Source: Actinomycetota bacterium
GTDB taxonomy: Bacteria > Actinomycetota > Acidimicrobiia > Spongiisociales > UBA5794
Reading direction: 5' to 3'
Assembly (NCBI GenBank): GCA_003648875.1
Contig: QMQC01000156.1
Location: forward strand, 1 to 5,202
Length of the DNA stretch: 5,202 bases
Positions within the stretch are counted from its first letter, which is position 1. Each line of letters opens with the position of its first letter. The notes beneath the pieces were generated by a model. It did no database searches. It saw only the letters and a program-made list of their open reading frames with translations, and was not told the DNA's origin. Shown in pieces: positions 1-5,202 of this stretch. A program made the translations under genes and the position numbers.

Positions 1-925
1 CCTCGACGACGTGCTCGCCTTCGAAGCAGCCATCCCCGGGACACAGCAGCCCATAGACATCGCCGAGACTGTCAACTACGTCAAGGCGATGAACAGGCGC
101 ATCGAAATCCTCGACGAGCTCCCTCCCTCGGCGCGTCTCATTCGATTAATCCAAAGAGAACTACTCACAGGCGTACGAGGCCAGGAACGAAACCCGGGCC
201 ACTTCAGAACATCGCAGAACGGGATCGGACCGGCAGGATGCACTCTCAACACTGCAACTTTCGGCCCCCCGCACCCCGACTCCCTGCTCGAGACGTTCAG
301 AGACCTCGAGGTCTACCTCAACAAGGGCTCGATGCCGCCGATCGTCCAGGCTGCGCTCTCCCATGTGCAATTCGAGACGATCCACCCCTTCCTCGACGGC
401 AACGGGCGAGTCGGACGGCTGCTGATCACGCTCCTCCTCATCGAGAAGGAAGCGCTGGCCGCACCGCTCCTGTATCTCAGCCTGTTCCTCAAGGAGAACC
501 GGACTGAGTACTACGACAGACTCGGCCGTGTACGCACCCACGGAGACTGGGAGGGCTGGCTGCGGTTCTTTCTCCGAGGTGTCACCGTGACCGCCGACGA
601 CGCAACCGACACTGCCCACGCGGTCGCGAAACTCCACGCCTCCGATGTACGCATGACGTCCGAATTCGCATTCGGAACGTACGGGCCCGCATTCGTCGAT
701 CTCATCTCGCAGCAACCAGTTGTGACTGTCGCATTCGTATCGGAGCAGCTTGAAACATCTCCAACGACGGCTGGCCTGCTGCTTGGAAAGGCAACGGACG
801 CTGGGATGATTGAAGAGATCACCGGCAAGAAGCGGAACCGGATCTTCCGGCACTCGCGACTCCTCGATCTCTTCAGCACCGACGAAACCAATCCACTCAT
901 AGACAACGCAGGGGGCAGCACATGA
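1..925 (+). CDS. Fic-domain protein (predicted AMP-transferase), 5' end cut by window edge
   Basis: Fic proteins usually transfer AMP from ATP onto a hydroxyl side chain of a target protein; many act as toxins or regulators in the cytoplasm. 307 residues are visible, reading from base 2. The GTG at 11 is probably not the start: the frame is open to the edge, and LDDVLAFEA resembles the segment that in full-length relatives (roughly 370-390 aa) follows an N-terminal domain carrying the inhibitory S/TxxxE motif, so that motif cannot be judged here. Visible residues 63-68 (PGHFRT) and 74-92 (ending in ATFGPP) match the conserved PGxfR and the target-docking flap. The catalytic motif HPFLDGNGRVGR (bases 383-418, visible residues 128-139) is complete, including the His, Asp, Asn and both Arg. 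Visible residues about 227-290 read as a winged helix ending GKKRNRIFR, common in this Fic subfamily. The TGA at 923 overlaps an ATG at 922. No antitoxin gene is recognisable downstream. The target is unknown. Confidence 0.93.
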   Translation, partial: LDDVLAFEAAIPGTQQPIDIAETVNYVKAMNRRIEILDELPPSARLIRLIQRELLTGVRGQERNPGHFRTSQNGIGPAGCTLNTATFGPPHPDSLLETFRDLEVYLNKGSMPPIVQAALSHVQFETIHPFLDGNGRVGRLLITLLLIEKEALAAPLLYLSLFLKENRTEYYDRLGRVRTHGDWEGWLRFFLRGVTVTADDATDTAHAVAKLHASDVRMTSEFAFGTYGPAFVDLISQQPVVTVAFVSEQLETSPTTAGLLLGKATDAGMIEEITGKKRNRIFRHSRLLDLFSTDETNPLIDNAGGST

Positions 926-975
926 GTATCAAAAGAGGCAGATTCGAAGCAACGATCGTGCGGTGCCGGGTGTAG
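922..975 (+). other. 17-codon ORF overlapping the Fic stop codon (ATGA)
   Basis: An ATG at 922 shares ATGA with the Fic stop codon and opens a 17-residue frame (MSIKRGRFEATIVRCRV) that ends at TAG 973-975. The arrangement resembles translational coupling. The frame stays open after the TAG until TGA at 1165-1167, so this could be the start of a gene of about 80 codons with one nonsense mutation. Against this, the frame has no recognisable domain, and its second half lies antisense to a recognisable minus-strand HTH remnant, which explains that DNA better. The upstream GGGGGC is a weak ribosome-binding site. Doubtful as a gene. Confidence 0.15.
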
Positions 976-1033
976 GACGGCGGGTACGTCGAGGTCGACC
1001 CGTCAACATACAACGCCGAACTGGGCTTGTGTT

Positions 1034-1128
1034 CATGGGTCCGCGCCTTCGCTCTCGGCGATACCGCTACTGGTAGAGCGTGGTCGCCGGCCCCCGAGAT
1101 ACTCGGCGAGGTCTTGCACGGTGAGGAG
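1034..1128 (-). pseudogene. Decayed excisionase-like (HTH_17/MerR-type) DNA-binding protein
   Basis: On the minus strand, bases 1128 to 1093 read LLTVQDLAEYLG, the signature opening of the small helix-turn-helix domain of Xis-type excisionases and related regulators. Family members usually continue along the lines of VPxxTLYxWRxxGxGP. Here that continuation is found in another frame, from 1090 downward, as PATTLYQ, then a TAG (minus-strand codon at 1069-1067) where Trp is expected, then RYRRERRGPM. Losing one base from a GTG valine codon at 1091-1092 and changing TGG to TAG would account for both defects. The beta-wing and the usual VRYxxxDVEAWL end are not clearly recoverable further down. 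No convincing start is visible: GTG 1185 is in frame and has AAGGAGGA 13 nt upstream on that strand, but the intervening DNA is made of direct repeats. Such genes normally control excision of integrative elements or plasmid gene expression. The gene appears dead; the identity is inferred from motif memory, without alignment. Confidence 0.62.
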
Positions 1129-1149
1129 GCGATCGCCGCGGCCACAAAA

Positions 1150-1199
1150 ACTCTGATAACACTCTGATGAGAGGGTTAATGACACTCTGGTGAGAGGGT
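1150..1199. repeat. Direct repeats with 23-bp period (ACTCTGRT cores), possible operator
   Basis: ACACTCTGATGAGAGGGT at 1159-1176 recurs at 1182-1199 with a single change (A1167 versus G1190), a 23-bp period. A third, shorter ACTCTGAT core sits at 1150-1157, so the cores begin at 1150, 1161 and 1184, offsets of 11 and 23 bp, or about one and two helical turns. Each full copy is also a weak dyad (ACTCT facing AGRGGT). Same-face repeats of this kind suit cooperative binding by a small regulator. They lie just upstream of the minus-strand HTH remnant and about 190 bp before the relaxase start, so they may have served either direction. A simple tandem duplication is the alternative. Confidence 0.55.
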
Positions 1200-1252
1200 C
1201 CTCCTTCACGATTGGCCACATGAGCCAGTCCCGAGAGACGATTCCGATGTCA

Positions 1253-1284
1253 GGTCAGCTTGACCGCCACACCATGGTCAACCA
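1253..1284. repeat. Short adjoining inverted repeats
   Basis: GGTCA (1253-1257) and TGACC (1261-1265) form a perfect five-base inverted repeat with a 3-nt spacer. Immediately after come ACCATGGT (1271-1278) and TGGT/ACCA arms (1275-1278 and 1281-1284). Individually these could occur by chance. They are listed because they sit in the non-coding leader of the relaxase gene, where transfer origins and operators are expected. Confidence 0.25.
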
Positions 1285-1335
1285 GCCAGACAGCTCTGTC
1301 GCATGTCATGGATCCAACCGCCTTCATCACCACAC

Positions 1336-1354
1336 GCACGTGCAACACAGTTGC
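1336..1354. promoter_or_regulatory. Inverted-repeat cluster in relaxase leader (candidate oriT arm or operator)
   Basis: GCACGTGC (1336-1343) is a perfect 8-bp palindrome. Overlapping it, GCAAC (1342-1346) and GTTGC (1350-1354) are perfect arms around the 3-nt loop ACA. GTTGC occurs again at 1382-1386, so the GCAAC arm has two possible partners. The block abuts the larger palindrome at 1355-1376. MobF relaxases recognise a hairpin next to their nick site, commonly close to their own gene, so a transfer-origin role is plausible, but no nick site can be identified from sequence alone. Confidence 0.35.
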
Positions 1355-1376
1355 CGATGTGTACATGTAGACATCG
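1355..1376. promoter_or_regulatory. 22-bp near-perfect palindrome 13 bp before the relaxase start
   Basis: The left arm CGATGT (1355-1360) and right arm ACATCG (1371-1376) flank the self-complementary core TACATGTA (1362-1369). Only the pair 1361/1370 (G and G) fails, so 10 of 11 base pairs match. The size and symmetry suit an operator for a dimeric regulator (for example a GntR or TetR type) controlling the relaxase gene; a relaxase binding site is the alternative. No regulator gene is intact in the window to pair with it. I could not place a convincing -35/-10 pair around it. Confidence 0.55.
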
Positions 1377-1389
1377 TGGGGGTTGCGGG

Positions 1390-4300
1390 ATGTTGAGCCT
1401 TGCCAAGGCTCACAAGGATTACTACCTCGAGAAGGTCGGCGAGATCTCGCCTTGTGAGGACTACTACCTCAAGGGCGGGACAGCCAGTGGCCGTTGGCAC
1501 GGCAGTGGCGCCGCAGAGCTTGGTATCGACGGTGCGGTGAGTGCTGAAGGACTGGTACGGCTGTTTGACGGTCAGCATCCTGCAACAGGGGAGCAGCTGG
1601 GCCACCGGCTCCGCAAGGACGGGGTGGCTGCGTGGGATCTGACGTTCTCGGCGGACAAGTCGGTGTCCCTGTTGTGGGCGTTCGGCGACGACGATACGCG
1701 CAGGCACGTGATTGAGGCGTTCGAGGAGGCAACCGCTGAGGCGATGACATATATGGAGTCGGTGGCGTCCTCGACAAGAGGAGCGTCCCGCACACCGGTC
1801 CTGGACGACGACGGCAACCCGGTCCTTGATGAAGACGGGACTCAGCGTCTTCGGGTTGAGACGTGGCCGATCCGCACCGATGGGTATGTCGCGGCGTGGT
1901 TCACAGAGTTCACAAGCCGAGCCGATGACCCTCAGCTTCACACGCATGTCGTTGTCGGGAACCGCGTCAAAGGCGTCGACGGGGTATGGCGCGCGATCGA
2001 CGGGCGCCTTCTGTATCGCAACAAGCTGGCGGCCGGGTATCTCCATGAGGCTGAGCTGCGGAGCAGGCTCACTGAACGTCTTGGGGTCCGGTGGCAGCCG
2101 GTCCACAAGGGGATGGCTGATATTGAGGGCTTCACTCGGGATCAGGTCATGGCGTTCTCGAAGCGTCGCCAACAGATCGAGGAATGGCGTGACGCCAACG
2201 GCTTTGCCGATACGGCTGCGGGGAACGAAGTCGCGGCTCTGGCTACTCGTAGCCCCAAACGGGATAATCCGGTCGACGCCTTGATGCCGCAGTGGTTGGA
2301 GCGCGCGGCCGAGGTCGGGATCACGCCTGAGACGGTGTCGATGGTGCTCGACCGCACCCGTGACGTCACGGTACCGGATCCGCAACGCCTCTTGGATCGT
2401 CTGGCATCTCCTGAAGGTCTCACCGAACAGGCGTCCACGTTCGGGCGAGCCGATGTGGTCAAAGCCGCCGCTGAAGCGCTCCCCGAAGGCGGAAAGCGAC
2501 GGGATGTGGAAGCTGTCGCTGACGTGTTCCTGGAACGTTCTGATGTGGTCCCGATCCTCCCATTCCATCCCACAGCCGACGACCTTCAAGACCTACCGAT
2601 CGACCTCGACCCGACCGAGATCGAGCACATCGTTGAGGCTGCAGATTCAGCGAAGCCCGCCCCGGCCATGCGGCGACGAGACGGCGAGATCTTCCCTGGA
2701 CTCGCCCATGAGCGTCGATACACCACGGTCGAGCTTCTCGCGATCGAACAGCAGATTGTCGACCGTGCGATGACCGGACTTGCCGCGGGACGCTGGACCG
2801 CACCCGATCCAGACGTGGAGGAGGCTTTGGCGTGTTCCCCGATCCTCACCGAAGGACAACGAGCAATGGTCTCCCGGTTCGCCACCTCCGGTAGCGCCAT
2901 TGATGTTGGGGTCGGGGCAGCCGGGACAGGGAAGACGACCGTCATGTCCATCATCCGCGAACTCGCGACAGAGTCGGGTGTTCCTGTGGTGGGTACGGCG
3001 TTGGCGGCCAGGACCGCTGCAGGATTCCAGACCGCCACCGGAATCCCATCCACCACGCTCACGCGCTTCCTCGGAGAGACCGCAGCCACCGGCGGCCTTG
3101 CGTCGGGTACGGTCGTGGTTGTTGACGAGGCTGGCATGGTTGGCACCCGTCAACTCGCTCAGGTCTCGGACCTCGTCGAGGAAGCGTCAGGCAAGCTCGT
3201 TCTCATCGGTGACCACCACCAGCTCGCCGAGATCGACGCAGGTGGCCTCTTCGCCGCCCTCATTGCCCGGCTCCCGTCTGTCGTGTTGGCCGAGAACGTC
3301 CGGCAGGAACACGAGTGGGAACGGACTGCTCTGGCTGAGCTGCGTCACGGGTCGGTGAAGGGTGCTGTTGCTATGTACAAGCAGCGTGACAGGATCAACT
3401 TCGCGGCCACCACCGGCGACACCATCAGCCGAGCCGTTCGCAACTGGTATCGCGACGTTGAGGACATTGGTGACCCATCCGGGGTACTCCTCATCGGTCA
3501 CCGCAACACCACCGTCGACCAACTCAACCAGGAGGCACGTACCCGCTTCGGCGAGGCCGGACTCCTCAACGGACCTGCACTCGACGTCGACGACCGGACC
3601 TTCCAGGCGGGGGACCGTGTGGTGTGTCTCAAAAACAGGGGCCACCCCGGAGTTCTCAACGGTGACCTCGCCACCGTCACCCGCATCGACACCGAACGGC
3701 GAGCCATCACGCTCCGCCTTGACCGCACCGGTCAGCCGGTCACGGTGCCCCACTGGTACCTCGATGACGGGCATCTCGACTGGGGCTACGCCGTCACCGG
3801 ACACAAAGCCCAAGGCACCACCGTGCGCCGAGCCCACACGGTTGCCAGCGACGGTGTCGACCGCGAATGGATCTACGTCGCCATGAGCCGAGGCCGAGAG
3901 TTGAATACGATCTACCTCACAGACCCCCAACTCGGCAACGACGAATGTGAGCATCTGACCCATCAGCACCCCGAACGTATCGCGGCCCTCATTGCCGGCC
4001 TCGCCCGCACCGCCACAAAACCCGCAGCCCTCGACACAGGACGCGGACCCAAGACCCTCACCGACGAACAACTCGAACAGCGATTCGCTGAAGCGGAAGA
4101 CGAGCTGGCGGAATCGGACGCCGGGGGACTGTCGCCGGGGGCAGGCGATGTCCCAAAGGAACCCTTCATCGAATACCTGAACCTGGAACGCGAGATCCGT
4201 GACCGGCATCGCGACAAGCTCGCGACCATCGCCTATCAGCCACCCGACTGGGTCACCAACACCCTTGGTGAACGGCCCGCCGATCCCGATCGTCGAGTCG

Positions 4301-4506
4301 CTTGGGATACGGTCGTTGACCGGGCACTCCGATACCGCACCGAACACGGCATACCTGAAGATGCTGCCGACCTCCTCGGACCACAACCACCCAGCAGCGA
4401 CGTCATCCAGCGAGTGGCATGGATCGCAGCGAAACGTGCTACACAGCGCGAGTTCCGACTTCTGATGATGGAACAGGAACAAGGACGCAGCGCCATCGGG
4501 CGCTGA
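1390..4506 (+). CDS. MobF-family conjugative relaxase-helicase (TrwC/TraI-like), 1038 aa
   Basis: It is predicted to nick one strand at the transfer origin through a tyrosine, stay attached to the 5' end and unwind the DNA for conjugation. The frame is open back to an ATG at 1303, but MLSLAKAHKDYYLEKV at 1390 is the family's usual N-terminus, and the catalytic tyrosines must lie near it. Relaxase domain, about 1-290: tyrosine pairs Y11/Y12 and Y25/Y26, as in F TraI; DLTFSADKSVS (D83); and DPQLHTH giving H184 and H186. The expected first His of the metal triad is E173 (FTEFTSR). RecD-like helicase, about 480-850: Walker A GAAGTGKT (509-516), Walker B DEAG (579-582), GDHHQL (607-612), ENVRQ (635-639), GHKAQGTT (804-811) and YVAMSRGR (829-836). 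Residues 290-480 form a linker, and 850-1038 a charged, probably helical tail without a recognised domain. The upstream G-rich stretch (1378-1389) is only a weak ribosome-binding site. Its length is within the range of MobF proteins. Confidence 0.95.
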   Translation: MLSLAKAHKDYYLEKVGEISPCEDYYLKGGTASGRWHGSGAAELGIDGAVSAEGLVRLFDGQHPATGEQLGHRLRKDGVAAWDLTFSADKSVSLLWAFGDDDTRRHVIEAFEEATAEAMTYMESVASSTRGASRTPVLDDDGNPVLDEDGTQRLRVETWPIRTDGYVAAWFTEFTSRADDPQLHTHVVVGNRVKGVDGVWRAIDGRLLYRNKLAAGYLHEAELRSRLTERLGVRWQPVHKGMADIEGFTRDQVMAFSKRRQQIEEWRDANGFADTAAGNEVAALATRSPKRDNPVDALMPQWLERAAEVGITPETVSMVLDRTRDVTVPDPQRLLDRLASPEGLTEQASTFGRADVVKAAAEALPEGGKRRDVEAVADVFLERSDVVPILPFHPTADDLQDLPIDLDPTEIEHIVEAADSAKPAPAMRRRDGEIFPGLAHERRYTTVELLAIEQQIVDRAMTGLAAGRWTAPDPDVEEALACSPILTEGQRAMVSRFATSGSAIDVGVGAAGTGKTTVMSIIRELATESGVPVVGTALAARTAAGFQTATGIPSTTLTRFLGETAATGGLASGTVVVVDEAGMVGTRQLAQVSDLVEEASGKLVLIGDHHQLAEIDAGGLFAALIARLPSVVLAENVRQEHEWERTALAELRHGSVKGAVAMYKQRDRINFAATTGDTISRAVRNWYRDVEDIGDPSGVLLIGHRNTTVDQLNQEARTRFGEAGLLNGPALDVDDRTFQAGDRVVCLKNRGHPGVLNGDLATVTRIDTERRAITLRLDRTGQPVTVPHWYLDDGHLDWGYAVTGHKAQGTTVRRAHTVASDGVDREWIYVAMSRGRELNTIYLTDPQLGNDECEHLTHQHPERIAALIAGLARTATKPAALDTGRGPKTLTDEQLEQRFAEAEDELAESDAGGLSPGAGDVPKEPFIEYLNLEREIRDRHRDKLATIAYQPPDWVTNTLGERPADPDRRVAWDTVVDRALRYRTEHGIPEDAADLLGPQPPSSDVIQRVAWIAAKRATQREFRLLMMEQEQGRSAIGR

Positions 4507-4944
4507 CATCGCCACCACGCACGCCGCGGGCTCCAGTGTCTTGGAATCGTTGGAGATTCGCGACCGGTGTGCATCCGCGCTACACCGACGAGGTGGCACT
4601 TGTGCATTCGTGTTCACGGCCCGAATACCGATTCTTGTGCTCGATCGCGAGCGCGGTCGGTCGCCGGGTGTCTCGGTGTTGGACCGAGGCTCCGTGCAGG
4701 GGTCGTCGAACGGGCTGCATTTTGACGTACATCGTTCAACTCCAGACACCCGCCCGGGATGAGCGCGCCGGACGTTCGCTGGATGTCGCAGCGTGTGTCT
4801 CCGCTGTTGAGCGAACTCCAAGGAGACCACTCACGACAGTGAGAACTGATATATGACAGCGACAAACGTAGAGCACTGAAAGCGTTGCAGCGGCCAGTAT
4901 CGCAGGTGGCGGTCGGACCATCCGAGCGGTGCACTGCCGGCTGA
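4507..4944. other. 438-base stretch with no supportable gene
   Basis: Both strands were read in all frames. The open frames here (for example plus 4541-4762 and minus 4614-4934) are rich in Arg, Ser, Cys and Pro, have no recognisable motif and lack good ribosome-binding sites, which suits non-coding GC-rich DNA. No tRNA or other RNA gene is recognisable. One small hairpin, CTCAC/GTGAG around GACA (4830-4843), is present. No terminator was found immediately after the relaxase stop. The stretch may be the join between the relaxase module and older flanking DNA. Confidence 0.5.
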
Positions 4945-5097
4945 ACGTGCCAGGGAGAGACCCGAGAAGCGGTTTCTCGGGCACTCTATTTCCGTTTCCT
5001 CAAGCGCACGACCGTGCACGTTCTGAACGTTCTCACGTCCCTCGTCCAACCCATCGACCGTCTCGACTACTACGACGAAACCAAAGAAGATCGCTAG
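4945..5097 (+). pseudogene. Start-less fragment resembling a PhoU-like C-terminus
   Basis: Between TGA 4942-4944 and TAG 5095-5097 the plus frame reads a 50-residue piece whose main part is LYFRFLKRTTVHVLNVLTSL followed by VQPIDRLDYYDETKEDR. This has the look of real protein rather than antisense noise. The pattern YxRFLKRxxxHxxNVxTSxVxPxDRLD resembles the last helix of PhoU-domain proteins, which tie phosphate transport to signalling. There is no ATG in the frame and the only GTG (5014) would make a 27-residue peptide, so the front of the gene is missing. The TAG may be the natural end, since AGGAGG overlaps it. The frame also stays open after the TAG to the window edge, so a nonsense mutation is possible. 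The assignment rests on motif impression only. Confidence 0.38.
4961..4981. terminator. Perfect 8-bp hairpin, possible terminator
   Basis: CCCGAGAA (4961-4968) pairs perfectly with TTCTCGGG (4974-4981) across the 5-nt loop GCGGT. It is the strongest local hairpin after the relaxase gene, about 455 bases past its stop. The following bases (CACTCTATTTCCGTTT) are pyrimidine-rich but not a clean T run, so intrinsic termination is only possible. It overlaps the 5' part of the PhoU-like fragment, which implies that either that part is no longer coding or the hairpin is incidental. Confidence 0.35.
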
Positions 5098-5112
5098 GAG
5101 GTCGCTGAGGAC

Positions 5113-5202
5113 ATGTACCACCTGACACGACAGCTGCATCGATCCGAGAGGTGGGACATTGGTCAACGTATGAATTGGTCGGTCGTCTCCGTCGTTTCGA
5201 AC
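5113..5202 (+). CDS. Possible start of a gene running off the right edge, unknown function
   Basis: ATG 5113 opens a frame that stays open for 30 codons to the edge (MYHLTRQLHRSERWDIG and onward). AGGAGG at 5096-5101 is a textbook ribosome-binding site overlapping the preceding TAG, as at an operon junction, but its 11-nt gap to the ATG is rather long. The frame is the same as that of the fragment ending at 5097, so this may instead be the rest of that gene beyond a nonsense codon. No domain can be recognised in so short a piece. Confidence 0.2.
   Translation, partial: MYHLTRQLHRSERWDIGQRMNWSVVSVVSN

Noticed and set aside
1303..1389. Upstream extension of the relaxase frame to ATG 1303
   Set aside because: The extra 29 residues have no family resemblance, would cover the inverted-repeat leader, and would move the catalytic tyrosines away from the N-terminus.
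1190..1396. Plus-strand 68-codon frame in the relaxase leader
   Set aside because: It is His/Ser-rich without motif, has no good ribosome-binding site, spans the palindromes and overlaps the relaxase start.
1417..1476. Direct repeat GGAYTACTACCTC in the relaxase 5' end
   Set aside because: It encodes the two DYYL segments carrying the tyrosine pairs expected in this family, so it is explained by protein function.
1327..2589. Minus-strand open frame of 420 codons opposite the relaxase N-terminus
   Set aside because: It overlaps the relaxase catalytic motifs on the other strand; its Arg/His/Cys-rich composition and lack of motifs mark it as a shadow.
3187..4830. Minus-strand open frame of 547 codons opposite the relaxase
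   Set aside because: It is antisense to well-supported relaxase motifs, contains no recognisable domain, and long antisense frames are common in GC-rich genes.
4419..4856. Plus-strand 145-codon frame overlapping the relaxase end
   Set aside because: It begins inside the relaxase gene in another frame, is rich in Arg, Thr and Cys, and has no motif or ribosome-binding site.
4866..4985. Possible tRNA or attachment site near the hairpin
   Set aside because: No cloverleaf, no GGTTCGA-type T-arm and no CCA end; only the single hairpin at 4961-4981 folds well.
4831..5166. Minus-strand 111-codon frame at the right end
   Set aside because: The plus strand over the same DNA reads as a more protein-like sequence (FLKRTTVHVLNVLTS); the minus frame looks like its antisense shadow.

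Overview
The window is a GC-rich, high-GC-actinobacterial-looking stretch. The style of both large proteins points to Actinomycetota: the relaxase opening (DYYLxxV ... DYYLKGG), the Fic winged-helix C-terminus, and the Xis-type HTH remnant. A non-streptomycete lineage such as Acidimicrobiia is possible because codon use is not extremely G/C at the third position, but the class cannot be fixed from this window alone. The content is accessory DNA from a conjugative or mobilizable element. It has one complete large gene, one gene cut by the left edge, and several decayed pieces.

Layout. Positions 1-925 (+) hold the C-terminal four-fifths or so of a Fic-domain protein with an intact active-site motif and a winged-helix tail. 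Positions 926-1389 are intergenic: a broken excisionase/HTH_17-type gene on the minus strand (about 1034-1128), a 23-bp-period direct repeat with three ACTCTGRT cores (1150-1199), and a dense cluster of inverted repeats (1336-1376) ending 13 bp before the next start. Positions 1390-4506 (+) encode a 1038-aa MobF-type relaxase-helicase, the protein expected to nick the transfer origin and unwind the transferred strand. Positions 4507-4944 hold no gene I can support. Positions 4945-5202 hold a start-less fragment that looks like the C-terminus of a PhoU-like protein, a strong hairpin, and possibly the start of another gene running off the right edge.

How the parts may fit: the relaxase with its inverted-repeat-rich leader is the core of a transfer module. 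The dead excisionase-like gene suggests an integrative element that has lost control of excision, or a leftover from recombination. The Fic protein is a typical cargo or toxin-type neighbour. The truncated gene after the relaxase may mark an element boundary or an old deletion. The most notable feature is the relaxase active site: two of the three expected metal-binding histidines are present (H184, H186), but the first position is glutamate (E173). I see no integrase, coupling protein, replication gene, tRNA or CRISPR array in the window.
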